Part shown: in pieces, positions 32,501-42,419 of the stretch
How the letters are laid out: each line of letters starts with the position of its first letter
Position numbering within the stretch: position 1 is the first letter of the stretch
DNA from: Schistosoma mansoni
Lineage: Eukaryota > Platyhelminthes > Trematoda > Strigeidida > Schistosomatidae
DNA length: 64,000 nucleotides
NCBI RefSeq assembly: GCF_000237925.1
Contig: NW_017385988.1
Coordinates: 1,736,001-1,800,000 of the forward strand
Reading direction: 5' to 3'
Program-made: the position numbers and the translations under genes
Notes under the pieces: model-generated
What the model saw: only the letters and a program-made list of their open reading frames with translations
Told to the model about the DNA's origin: nothing
Databases searched by the model: none

Positions 32501-33410
32501 CCATCGGGTCGCCAGATACACGGAGGGTGTATTTCGTTGGCTGTCCATTTTGGCGAGGTGAGGTCAAGTGAATGACCACACTAGGATCCTGTATGCGTGT
32601 TTCGGAGACACAGCATACATCAATGGTACGCGACTCTAAGGTTTTAGCTAAGGAGGCCTGTTGACCGATTTGATTTAAAGTACGTACGTTGAAGGCTCCA
32701 ATGTGTAGTTTGGAGCGAGGTTTTAGTAGACCTGGGATAGCGTTTCGCGCACTAGAATCGTTGGCCATGGTGACACTTGAGGAGGAAACCGAGAGAGGAA
32801 GTTTTGTGTTGAAAGTCAAGGTAGTAGGAATTGAAGAAGGAGATTGATTATGAATACAGTGGTCTTGAGTGTTGTTAGAGGTATGAGGGCAGTTATCACT
32901 TCCCGGTTGCCCACACCGTGGAAGGATTCTTCTAGAGGTACCTGAAAAGGAAATTGGGTTAGAAGTGGTCTTAATGACCTGAGAGCGTGACCGCAGTGCC
33001 CAAGGGACAACTGCTTGAGGTCGGTCACACACGACCTTTTTGTGGGTAGTTTTTGTGTTAGCTCCGTTCTTCAAAAAAAACCTTACCGCCGGAGACGGAT
33101 ATCCGTGGGATAAGGCGAGGTGTGCATTTTTAGGGTCGACCTTTTCTAACCCCACCCCTCCTTGTGGGAAGGCAGCATCGCTGTCATGCTGGTTGTCTGA
33201 AGGAAACACCTTACTGCTTTCACACCTCTGTACAGTCAGCAGTACGACTTCGCCTTCGGACCTTTGGTTTGCTGCTTTTAGTCTCACCGCTCTTCAACCG
33301 ACCTGTCTGGCATGGTAGGACCTCGAGGAACGATTGTTCCAGCCAGCATAGCTCGATTGGATCATCACGATAGGCAAGCCCGACCACCACGTCAAGGTAG
33401 CAGCAACGGT
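29511..33410 (-). mobile_element. Full-length RTE-clade LINE (subfamily B), nested
   Basis: A 3.9 kb element on the minus strand, 5' end at about 33410 ('accgttgctgctaccttgac'), 3' (CTGA)n tail at 29511-29525. It inserted head-to-head into the older RTE copy 28626-36185. Its ORF is uninterrupted, which makes this the best candidate for a recently active RTE in the window. It is very similar to the element at 12764-16665 across its full length. Confidence 0.92.
29703..32768 (-). CDS. RTE ORF: APE endonuclease + reverse transcriptase (intact)
   Basis: 1021 codons from ATG 32768 (context tcaccATGG) to the stop at 29703. The N-terminal APE-type endonuclease has 'FNVRTLNQIG', 'CVSETR', 'VSAYAPTDCS', 'GDFNAQVG', 'IDHIVISH' and 'SDHALIRARI'. 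The central RT has 'AAGPDGLAPEVFK', 'NQAGFRPGRGCIDHIF', 'FLDLKAAFDSVDREVL', 'SGVRQGCPLSPFLFNF' and catalytic YADD. The C-terminal region contains 'YLGSLIS', 'YGCETW' and 'LRWLGHVLRMPEHRLP'. Domain order and length match RTE proteins (about 1000 residues). The frame is also open for 173 codons upstream of this ATG, to about 33287, with no other Met; I treat that as leader because the first ATG has the optimal context. No stop or frameshift seen. Confidence 0.93.
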   Translation of the reverse strand: MANDSSARNAIPGLLKPRSKLHIGAFNVRTLNQIGQQASLAKTLESRTIDVCCVSETRIQDPSVVIHLTSPRQNGQPTKYTLRVSGDPMASSRGLAGVGIALSTRAEQALLEWIPVNSRLCAVRLNGSVRTRKDRDTRRCLFVVSAYAPTDCSHDEVKDDFYRKLSELLQKAKRSDIVVVAGDFNAQVGSLNQTERHLGGCFSIPAQRTDNGDRLMQLCSDNRLFLASTNFKHKERHRLTWRPPAPNQRWTQIDHIVISHRWRGSIEDCRSYWNTCLDSDHALIRARICLRLNGRRKSKLRRPVRIELEDEKAKCEFQRQLSSHLGSSVNETDPDAAWKDTRTAVETAVTSISHLNHRAPKNQWISSKSISLMDSRKLIPSGSEHDEERKQIRSRLTKSLRNDREQWWATKAKEMEKAAAVGNTRQLFRLIKETGIKKSSVSETISEKDGTLICSLPKRLERWAEHFKEQFSWPSATAQLPTIPRKPEWNIEVGPPTLLEVQKAIGNLKRGRAAGPDGLAPEVFKYGGPILAIRLTNILAKIWETDVIPSDWSQSLIVPIYKKGSKSSCDNHRGISLTNIVSKILASIIIRRLTKTRELQTRENQAGFRPGRGCIDHIFTVRQVLEHRHAYRRPTMIVFLDLKAAFDSVDREVLWQCLSLKGVPEKYINLVKALYSNTISRVRAYGELSYDFTTSSGVRQGCPLSPFLFNFIIDLLLQMTLSSTEFTGIDLLPGGPLSDLEYADDIVLFGEDTDKMQSLLLELSNNARMFGMRFSPSKCKLLLQDWPTSTPELRIGSEVVERVDNFTYLGSLISPNGLVSDEISARIQKARLAFANLRHLWRRRDIRLSIKGRVYCAAVRSVLLYGCETWPLRVEDTRRLLVFDHRCLRNIARICWDHRVSNSEVRRRVLGNDGKSVDEVINLHRLRWLGHVLRMPEHRLPRRAMMTSIGDGWKRVRGGQTKTWHQCLKSLTSSLSHVGRCRLPGWGPRDYRNKWLETLGDMAQNRSQWRRCIHSLSSLKP

Positions 33411-36184
33411 CGGGGTTCGGCTAAACGGATCAGTAAGGACTCGGAAAGATAGGGAAACTCGTCGTTGCCTCTTCGTGGTCTCTGCCTACTCTCCCACTGA
33501 CTGCGGCTCAGACGATATAAAAGATGAATTCTACAGGAAACTTTCTGACCTTCTCCGAAAAGCTAGGCGTTCTGATGTAGTAATAGTGGCAGGTGACGTT
33601 GATGCTCAAGTAGGTAAACTAAGTGAAAGGGAAAGACACCTGGGTGGATCTTATGGTGTCGTGGCTAAAAGGACAGATAATGGCGACCGTCTGTTGCAGC
33701 TGTGCTCAGATAACCGCCTATTTCTTGCAAATACTAACTTTAAGCATAAAGAAAAACATCTTTTGACATGGCGACCCCCGAATTCGTCCCAACGTTGGAC
33801 CCAATTAGATCACATCGCTATCAGCCACCGATGGAGGGGCTCGATAGAAGAGTGTCGCTCATTCTGGAGCACATGTTTAGATTCAGATCATGCTCTAGTA
33901 CGAGCACGTATCTGTCTGCGTCTTACTGGACGTAGGAAAGACACTGCAGGGAAGCCTCTAAGGGTTCTACTTAATGATAAGCAAGCTAAGAATATATTTC
34001 AGGAACAACTAGAAAAACAGGTAGGCAGATATGTAAGTTGTGCTCACCCCGAAGCAGCGTGGAATGACATCCGAAAAGCTGTGAAAACATCAGTGATATC
34101 TGCCAGTACGGTAAACCATAAGTTTAGGGAGACACAATGGATTTCAGCAGCTTCTACCGCACTGATAGTTGCTCGAAAACACATCCCACCTGGCTCTGAA
34201 CATAACGAAGAGCGGAGTCAGCTCAAGCGCAGGTTAATAAGAAGCCTACGCAATGATCGTGAACAGTGGTGGGTAGCGAAAACAAGAGAGATAGAAAAGG
34301 CAGCGGCAATAGGCAACAGGAGACAGCTGTTCAGACTTGTTAAAGAAACCGGTATTAGGAACCCAACTGTTAGCGCAACTATCTCGGAAAAAAGTGGATA
34401 TATTATTCATTCTCAATCTAAGAGATTGGATCGGTGGGCAGAACACTTTAGGGATCAGTTCAACTGACCTTCAGCCACACTTCAGTTACCCACGATACCC
34501 AGTCATCCTGAATGGCAAATTGAGGTAAGTCCTCCAACTCTCTACGAGGTTGAAAAAGCTGTAGGAATTCTAAAGTGAGGGAAAGCAGCAGGCCCTGACA
34601 GGTTTACTCCTGAGATTTTTAAGGATGGTGGTCCAGTACTAGAAGCGAGATTGACTGAGGTCTAAGGTAGAATCTGGTAACTGGGTGTAATTCCATCTGA
34701 CTGGTCCCAATCACTGATTGTGCCAGTCTATAAGAAAGGACAAAAGTCCTCCTGTGACAATCACAGAGGAATCAGTTTGACTAATATAGTGTCTAAAATA
34801 TTAGCTTCAATAGTACTTGGACGCCTAACGAAAGCTCGTGAAGAGCAGACTAGAGAAAACCAGGCTGGTTTTTGACCTGGACGTGGTTGTATATATCAGA
34901 TATTCACTCTACGTCAGGTCCTGGAACATAGACACACATTCAGACGCTTATGGCTAACTGTCATCAGAATTGATTACGTCAAGTGGTGTTCGTCAGGGCT
35001 GTCCACTCTCTCCATTCTTGTTTAACTTTATCGTAGGTGTGCTTTTAGAGATAACACTTTCCTCATCTAAATCTCCAGGAGTTGAACTTCTACCAGGAGA
35101 CTCACTTGTTGACTTAAGATTTGCCGATGACATAGTTCTATTCGGTGAAGACGCTGACAAGGTGCAGTCTTCTGACCACTATAAGCAACTATGCAGGCAT
35201 GTTTGGGATGCGATTCTCCTCCTCTAAATGCAAAATGTTACTTCAGGATTGGGTTGCATCGACACCCGAACTAATGATTGGGAGTGAAGTAGTTCAGCGT
35301 GTCTACCACTTCACTTATCTTGGGAGTCTCATCAGCCCTTGTGGTCTGGTGTGTGACGAAATCTCAGCACGGATACAGAAGATTCGACTGGCTTTCGCCA
35401 ACTTGCGTCATTTATGGCGTAGGCGAGATATCTATCTAGCAACCAAAGGACGGGTTTACTGTGCAGCAGTTCGTTCCGTCCGACTTTATGGCAGTGAAAC
35501 ATGGCTGGTAAGAGAAGAGAATATTCGTAGGCTACTAGTATTCGATCATAGGTGTCTTCGAAGCATTGCTCGTATATCCTGGGACCACCGAATAAGTAAT
35601 GCAGTTGTTAGGAAACAGGTACTAGGTAAGGATGGTAAATCGATTGATGAAGTAGTGAAACTTCATCAGTTGAGATGGATGGGACACGTGTTACGTATGC
35701 CCAGCCACCGACGTGCGATGTTTCGTGGTGTAGGAGTAGGTTGGAAGAAAGCTAGGGGCGGCCAGACCAATACGTGACACAAATCCATGAAGTCACTGAC
35801 AAGTGGACTGAGCCATGCTGGTAGGTGTAGACTACATGGTTGGGATCCGCGAGATGATAGCAATCGATGGTTAGAGACCTTGAATGACATGGCTCAATAT
35901 CGTTTGCAATGGCGAAGGTGCATCCACTCTTTGTGTCCTCTCAAATTCTAATGTTCTAAATTGTTCATGTCCCTCTCTTTTTTTTCTCTTCTCAAATTTA
36001 TTTCACTGGATTATACTCCTTGAATAACATCTTCAAACCCTAATCTTTCACATAATGCTTATACTCTTACTACTTCTATCACTATGGGATTTGAATCGAC
36101 AACTGCATCTCTGCGCTAATGTGGTATGGCAACTGGAACTGATGTACGTACGTACGAAGTTCTACGTTGTGACTGACTGACTGA
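33411..36184 (+). mobile_element. RTE LINE (subfamily A), 3' part of the interrupted copy
   Basis: Continues the element begun at 28626. The frame 33475-34467 covers the second half of the endonuclease (with Val in 'GDVDAQVG' where Phe is usual, and Asp where Asn is usual) and the linker. After 34467 several stops and frameshifts appear through the RT. About 155 bp present at 8100-8260 are missing here between 34947 and 34955. The part from 34956 to 35757 is almost identical to 8270-9071. The 3' untranslated region ends in 'gactgactgactga' (36171-36184). An inactive copy, older than the nested insertion. Confidence 0.88.
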
Positions 36185-36305
36185 AAGCAATAGACAAAAA
36201 CAGTTAACCAAAAGCGCGCACATTGGGCAATTACTAAATTACGGAAACCTTTTCTAAATGAAAGTCCTGATCATGTGAATAATAGGAGGTGGAGATTTCA
36301 GGAAA

Positions 36306-36586
36306 TTACTCATCACGTAGTGGACTTCTTAAATATTTTATCCGGGACCAGTGCAGTGCACATCTGCAAAAAAAACCCCATTTATTTATGTAGTGATAAA
36401 GGAATATCCATTAAGAAAGTAAAAGATAGTAGATTGACATGTAAGGGCTTTTTCGTGCAGAAGTACCTGTTCCATTCGGCCAAAATCTCATGATTACCAA
36501 CATATGTCACATTCAGCTCCAATAAAAGATCCACTTGTGCCTGGGAAGACAGATTTGCTAGAAGGGCAGAGGGATAGGTAATTATC
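36306..36586 (-). CDS. Host gene, last two exons (unrecognised)
   Basis: The upstream exon (36586-36467, 120 bp) follows an acceptor 'tatctgtcgaacag' and ends AACAG|GTACTT. A 103-bp intron ends in 'ttttttttgcag' (36364-36375). The last exon (36363-36306) encodes about 18 residues and stops at TAA 36306-36308. The phases match across the junction (TGG AAC AG|A TGT GCA). The encoded tail has 'SSQAQVDLLLELNVTYVGNH', then 'ILAEWNR', then a Trp/Arg-rich end. Composition and splice signals are convincingly genic, but the family is not recognised. It lies upstream of MSS4 on the same strand; the in-frame stop shows it is a separate gene. RTE insertions begin 120 bp downstream. Confidence 0.55.
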
Positions 36587-36589
36587 CTG

Positions 36590-36994
36590 TTCGACAGATA
36601 AACAACAGAGAATACCATTGTAAAGGTAAATCAGTTACTCAGCGCAATAGCTCATGGTTTATACTAATGGGGATAAAAAACGCCTATTTCTATATTTCTA
36701 ACACGATGAGTACACAAAATTTTTACTGTCTATGTCAGATAACTTTTCTGACCTATATAGTTTGAGAGAACTAGTCACTGGTCTTGCGCCGTTTTAGCTG
36801 TTATTTTTTACTAAAATACATTACTAATTATTTCTTCATGATCTAACTGCCTCTACGCTTTTCCAATCAGTCCCAGAGTCAGTGAATAATGAACAATGTG
36901 GAAGCCGCTAGTATAACATTCGTAAAATACATACATGCCATCAATTTAGCTACTGTCACTGTCCGAACACACATTGCTAAACCTCAGCATTATT
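36590..36994. other. No recognised gene
   Basis: AT-rich DNA upstream of the exon pair; probably intron of the same minus-strand gene. Confidence 0.35.
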
Positions 36995-38215
36995 AAAGGC
37001 GTCATTCCTGGATGTCAATAGTCCTTTGGAGACAATGATGATCGAATACAGAGAGTTGCCTAATATCCTCGATCTGGAGAGATTGGGTTTCAAGCATAGA
37101 GCGAAACTGCTCCCGTTGCAAACTAGCCATCTGCTGCGAGACTAACATCACGACGTCGTTAAAGATTACCAGGATTGTAATAAGCTCCTCTGGCTTTCGT
37201 TATAAGTAAATTGATCTCACCACTCACGCCACAACCGGCACCCACATAACTACCCAGATACACGAACTTTATATCCCTAACGGGCAACCACCGAGTACAG
37301 GCACGAGCTCATGCTGGTCTTGTAGAAGCACTTTGGACTTAGGTGTGAAAAGCATACAATACCTACAGATACTGATTGCCTGAGTATCATTGCAGAGTAA
37401 GACAAGGTCATTCACATACTCAACGTCGAAGTCTTTCTCCAGGTAGAAAGAAAATCCGCACGACCACTACCTACATCGATTAGGACTGTTCCTAGAATGT
37501 CATCAGTAACAAAGCTGGAGAAGAATGGTGACATTGGGCAACCCTACCTAACCCCGCCGCTCGAATGGAACAGAGGAAGTAGGTGGTTGTATCCTCTCAC
37601 TCAACATGATGTTTGAGTACACGGCCTTTCAAGGTGTTATCAAACCTCTCAGACATGCCTTTCTTTAACAGACTATCCTATAAAACAGTCCTGTCCAACG
37701 AATAGAAGGAGACCCTGTCATCAAGAAACAACGATTGTTAGCCTGAAATAAGTATGGCAGAGAATTAAGCTATGTTCAATGAATACACAACCGGAACGAA
37801 AATAGAACTGCTTCTCGCCAATCTTTATCTTTCACGGCTCCTAAACAGTCTGAGAAGTGCGATGGAAGTTAATAATTTGGAAGCAAAAGGAAGAAAATTT
37901 ATACTCGATATCCGTTGTATAGAATGCGTAAGCTCTCTTTAAGATAGGGAAAACGACTGCTTGGTTTCACGGTGTCGGGATACTGTTTCTAAAACCTTTC
38001 CGAACAATCTAGTCAGTTCCTTAACCAGTTCACCACCATCCTTAAGAAAGGGCTGTGGGTAAGTCATCTAGACCTTGTGATCTACGACGCTTTAAGAGTT
38101 GGAGGAGAGAACAGTCTGATAGATGTCGCCGGGGCAAATACCATGCAGAAGCATAAAGACGGGCAGTGTCTAACTCAGTGACCAACAACGATGGAGATAA
38201 ACAAGGCATATCGTC
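36995..38215 (-). mobile_element. Decayed RTE-like LINE, a third subfamily (RT region)
   Basis: On the minus strand the start of an RT is visible near 38080 ('SQGLDDLP' in the place of the usual 'GPDDLP'), and the later RT blocks (a degenerate QGCP..PFLF region near 37530 and a degenerate YADDI-type region near 37420, then 'SKVLLQDQ' near 37330). Many stops and frameshifts. It differs from subfamilies A and B, so it probably represents another RTE lineage. It abuts the plus-strand RTE fragment at about 38215. Confidence 0.6.
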
Positions 38216-39186
38216 ATCAGACATCGTTGGAAAAGTTCGGTAGAAAACTTGTGTTCCTTTTGCAGTACACGTTTAGATTTTGATCACGTTTTATTACTAA
38301 ACAAACATTTCTATATTTCTCATTGGTAGCGGATGTTACAACAGGAAGATCTCTTAAAGTTCATTCATTTCGAGAATGAGTTTAAGAATTAGCTAAGCAC
38401 GTAACTGACCACGAAGGAAACGGTTTTCTCAAATAGGATTTTATTGATATTCAAATAGCTGTATATGCAGCAGTGATAAGTCCTAGGAGCATGAATCGAA
38501 AGGTTCAGAAAGACCAGTGGATTTTAAAACTTCCACTAAACTGATGAATGGTGGAAGGCTCATCCCAGCGGGCTAGGAGAACGAGGAAAACCAGAGTGGA
38601 CTGACAAAAAAGCCTACGTAATGAGCGTAATAAGTGGGTGGCAACGAAGCTAAAAGGGATGAGAAAGGCAGCAGCGATAGATAGTACCAGGTGGCTGTTC
38701 AGATTTATTAAGTAAAGCCAGAATTCAATGAAAGTATTTTCGAAGATGGAATGGTGATCTACTCTCGGTTCATGGGGATGAGACGATGACCAGAACACTT
38801 TAATGATCTTCAGCTACTCCCTAGTAATTCATTGTTTCTAAACAACGTGGATGGGAATTTGACCCGAATCTAAGCGAAGTTGGAAAGGCCATATCTAAAT
38901 CTCAGCAATGAGAAACAGCCATGTCTAATAGATTAACTCTTCAGATATTTATGGATGGTAGTTCAGTCTAAACATTTTAATTGACTGATGTACCAGCTGG
39001 TTTGAGGGCTGGACATAATCCCATCTAGATGATCTCAATCACTGACCACCCTATAAAGAACTAAAATTTTCCCATGATAACCACAGAGGAGCCTCTGACT
39101 GACTTAGTATCTAGAAGATTGCGCCCAATACTCACCTGCAATTTTGTTAGTACTCATGAAGAGTGACCCTAGGAAAATCAGAATGA
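38200..39186 (+). mobile_element. Old RTE fragment, 5' part (interrupted by PLE)
   Basis: Follows the RTE protein from the end of the endonuclease ('ISHRW'-like at about 38212-38230) through the linker to the RT fingers, with many stops and indels. It is cut at 39186 by the PLE insertion and continues at about 40331. Confidence 0.7.
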
Positions 39187-39188
39187 CA

Positions 39189-39248
39189 CATGTAAGCGAA
39201 CAGTTGTTTTCAATTAGATCGTCATCAGGCTTTACTGTAGTATACATG
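39189..39248 (-). ncRNA. Hammerhead-ribozyme-like motif with intact core
   Basis: On the minus strand: stem I strand CATGTA (39248-39243), core CTGATGA (39228-39222), GAAA (39211-39208), stem III A-A-C/G-U-U with an AACT loop, U-C cleavage position (C at 39198), and the complementary stem I strand to 39189. Unlike the forward copies (CTGATAA), the 7-base core matches the consensus exactly. Stem II is short and weak (G-U, A-U, U-A with an unpaired C), which lowers confidence in activity. Confidence 0.6.
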
Positions 39249-39345
39249 AATATTTATACGAAAATGTTAGACCAATCAAGGCTATTTGAGTCAATAATCA
39301 AGGAAGAAGTCGGAGATTCCAACTGTTCGAAAGAAACCTTTATAC

Positions 39346-39924
39346 ATGAAATTAAAATTTAACGGGGATGTAGCTAGTGATACTCTGAAAGATAGGTTAA
39401 AGAAAGTTATTAGTAGGACATTCTACGCAGCCTATCTTGCATTGACTTTCTCGAGTCGACCAGTGATGTCTACTCAAACGAAGGGTAAGTTACCTGAGTT
39501 GGCCTCCTCTATGTGCATTTATAAGTTCAGCTGCTCCTGTGGAGATAGCTATATCGGGCGTACTACTAGGCAACTTAACCAACGAATAAGTGAACATCTA
39601 CCAGCATGGTTTGGGAAGGGCCAAATAAAAACAATAAACAGTTCTATCTTGGCACATCTAATTGATAGTGGTCATATTGTAGATAAATTGAAATCATTTC
39701 AAGTGATCTATCGTATACCTCCATCATTTCCCAACGGAGTTTGTTCCCGTCTCCTTCATATAGCAGAAGTCATAGGAATCTGTACATTCCACCCCAATTT
39801 GTGTACAGAAGGAATTCGTAACCCCCCTATCCCTTCCATGGCCAGACATAATTTAACAAATGACATTATTATTATATGTAAATTCTATTTTTATTATCTT
39901 AATTTTGTTATCATTTGTTCGTAA
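39346..39924 (+). pseudogene. PLE protein C-terminus with GIY-YIG nuclease
   Basis: The open frame covers only the end of the PLE protein: a segment equivalent to residues ~640 onward of the 806-residue family 2 protein, then the GIY-YIG motif 'IYKFSCSCGDSYIGRT', 'QRISEHLPAW' and a Cys/His-poor tail. The RT domain is absent because the copy is 5'-truncated, so it is non-autonomous. The extension past the usual end (about 39870) is AT-rich 3' sequence. Confidence 0.8.
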
Positions 39925-40230
39925 TTTTCTACCTCTTTCCGTTTTTATTCTTCACTATCTAATTACTTACATACTTCTTATTACGTAATGATTTTAATGT
40001 TTTGTGGTTACTATTCTAGTCTATTCACCCACGTTTGACCTCCTATTTCCTATGTTTAACTATTGATAAGACTTTTGTTATCGTAATTTAATATTCTTAC
40101 CACTATCAATACACCTGTCTTCCCACTATCAACTTGTACTTTTATCTATTAAGCTCGGTGACGTATTCTATTTCACTGTGATTATGGACTCAAATAGACT
40201 TGATTGGTCTAACATTTTCGTATAAATATT

Positions 40231-40290
40231 CATGTATATTAGAGTAAAGCCTGATAACGATCTAATTGAAAACAATTGTTCGCTTACATG
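40231..40290 (+). ncRNA. Hammerhead-like motif, forward copy in PLE 3' region
   Basis: Same structure as at 440-500: CATGTA (40231-40236), CTGATAA (40251-40257), GAAA (40268-40271), cleavage C at 40281, TACATG following. The core deviates at the conserved G, so it is probably inactive. It pairs as an inverted repeat with 39189-39248. Confidence 0.55.
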
Positions 40291-40330
40291 TGTTTTAATT
40301 TTCACAATGGGAATCTTTATTATTCTAAAA

Positions 40331-40880
40331 TCAGAATGGTTTCAGAACTGTATGTGGATGTACCAATCAAATGTTCAACCTTCGTCGGGTTTCGTAACAC
40401 GGATATGCTTGCCGACCGTCTAACATAGTGGCATTTCTTAACTTGAAGGTAGTGTTCGACTTGGTCAAAAAATAGTTCAATATTAACTGATGTTATTGAA
40501 GGCTACCTAATCCCTCTATCTTTATTTGAATGATTCGTTTAGTTCTTCAAAGGTAGATTACCTACCACATTTACCTATTGAGTTAGAATACGCAAATGAC
40601 AGTTTTATTTACTGAATTTAAAAAAAACTCAGAGCCTTGAGTAACTATCTAAGCACGTTTTAGATGCACTTCTTACTCTCTAAATGTGAAATATCGTCAC
40701 AGGACTGAAGACTTAACACCAAGACTAATTATATCAAGTTAGTAGTTCAGCACGTTGACTACCGTGACTATCTAGAAAGTCCTTACACCTCTGATGGACG
40801 GTTTTTAATGAAATGTCAACAACTAAAAGGGACAGTATTTTCATCTCGAGCGATTTGCCGGTAGTTGAGGAATGCAGAAC
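40331..40880 (+). mobile_element. Old RTE fragment, 3' part (after PLE)
   Basis: Resumes the RTE broken at 39186: 'tttcttaacttgaaggtagt' (40433-40452) corresponds to the 'FLDLKAAFD' block, and 'gagttagaatacgcaaatga' (40580-40599) to the 'YADD' region. Heavily mutated, with gaps; ends near 40880. Confidence 0.65.
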
Positions 40881-41004
40881 GAGATTAACAATGAGAAAAT
40901 ACGAATAATAAAATAAATCAGCATACAATCAGGGGATCGCAAATGTCATTTATACAAATACTGAGGCTGAGCGAAATTTTTATGTTTGTTTATAAACTAC
41001 ATAA

Positions 41005-41720
41005 TTGTTTGGGCTAGGATACTGCCCGGGGGTAATTATTGAGGCAAGTATTTTAGACGCCATATTAGTAGAACTAATCCCTCTATGGTTATTGCAGGAC
41101 AATTTTGATCCTTTCTTATATGTTGGGACGATCGATGATTGCGACCAATCAGATGGGATTAAGTGCCGTTCCCAGATTTTAGCTAAAATATTAATCAACC
41201 TAATCGCTAAACCTGGACCAACATCCTTAAAAACCTCTGGGGTTAATCGATTTGGACCAGCTGCCATTCCTCGTTTTAGGTTAGCCATAGCTTTTCTAAC
41301 TCCAATTACAATCGGGAGGGGGCCTATTTCAATGTTCCATTCAGGCTGTTTGGGAATGGTGGATAGCTGAAGGCCAGTTGGACTGCTCCTTAAAGTGTTC
41401 TGCCCGTCGTCCTCAACGTCTGGACTGAGAGCACATAAGAGTAGCTTCTTTTTCCGAAATTTTCTCACTTACACTTGACTTCTTAATTGCGGTTTCTCTT
41501 ATTAGTCTGAGAAGTTGTTTCGTGTTACCTACAGCCGCTGTCTTTTTCGTCTCCTTTGCTTTCATTGCTCACCACTACTCACGGTCATTCCTTATACTTT
41601 TGGTTAACCTAGATCTGATTTGTTTTCGCTCTCCGTCGTGTTCGGAGCCTGATAGGATGAGTTTACGAGTCTATCAGTGCAATAGATGTTGCAGAAATCC
41701 ACTGGTTTTTCTCTATATCA
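41005..41720 (-). mobile_element. RTE LINE fragment (linker to RT fingers)
   Basis: Minus-strand frame (41468-40980) with 'TIPKQPEWNIEIGP', 'AAGPNRLTPEVFKD', 'IPSDWSQSSIVPTYKKGSK' and 'NNHRGISSTN', aligned to subfamily B with moderate divergence. The region 41470-41720 continues the linker on the same strand with stops. Truncated at both ends. Confidence 0.8.
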
Positions 41721-42419
41721 TTGTGCTATGTCCCAACTTGAGTTTATGTGTTATTGTCAGGCATTCCACACTGGTATGTTGAATTAGTCATCTGGTGTAT
41801 AAGTACTGAACAGAGACATTACAGTGGGCGGTAACATATGTGAAATTCCTTGTATGAAATTTTCAAAATCTTACTGGTTTGTTGGCTAGCTTTGCTGTAT
41901 TCTTGCGAAGGACAATACTGGAACACCGTGGACAAAGAATATTGAATTGATTGTATCCATCCTGAGTTCTTTGAACATTAGCGTCAGTTGAGTCACAAAA
42001 TCTGACAAATCTCAGTGTAAGTAAAATATCTAACTTACTCTACAGACGACATTCAGCGAACTTTATTCAGGTAGACAAAACTTCTTAGTATACTGTAATA
42101 AAATTTCATAAAAGATGGGAAGGTTATTGGTTTGTTGAGTAATTGCAGATTTATACATTGCCGTGACTTAGATTTATCAAGCAAAGTAAAAAGATTTAAC
42201 TCAACGTCGTTAAGACATGAGATTTCACATTTTCAAGTTGAGTATTTAATGAAGTCACTTAACCATTACGTTGTGTTTTTCATACAGCAGACTATAGTAC
42301 AGTGGTTGATGCTTGCACGAAAGGTAAAGTTCACATCTTGTACACAGTCACTTGGTTGAATTCATTTTAATTCACCAGTTTTCCTCTTATGCTGCTCAAT
42401 ATGGTGTATCTTTACACGG
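41721..42419. other. No recognised gene
   Basis: AT-rich spacer; a 75-codon plus frame (42132-42359) has no recognised features. Confidence 0.35.

Larger units (their letters stand above)
39187..40330 (+). mobile_element. 5'-truncated Penelope-like element, family 1, with inverted cap
   Basis: Starts with about 124 bp (39187-39310) that is the inverted copy of the element's own 3' region (compare 40200-40295), then forward sequence encoding the end of the PLE protein (39330-39870), then the 3' region to about 40330. 'aaaatcagaatg' occurs on both flanks (39175-39186 and about 40327-40338), a likely target-site duplication within an RTE copy. An inverted terminal segment at the 5' end is a known feature of many PLE insertions. 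Almost identical to 1-546 where they overlap. Confidence 0.85.

Noticed and set aside
32769-33287. 33287 (GTG) as the real start of the RTE protein
   Set aside because: GTG starts are not expected in animals; the first ATG, with a near-perfect context, gives a 1021-residue protein like other RTEs and the same length as the other copy.
36306-36586. These exons as the missing 5' exons of MSS4
   Set aside because: They end in an in-frame stop and lack the first zinc-binding Cys pair.
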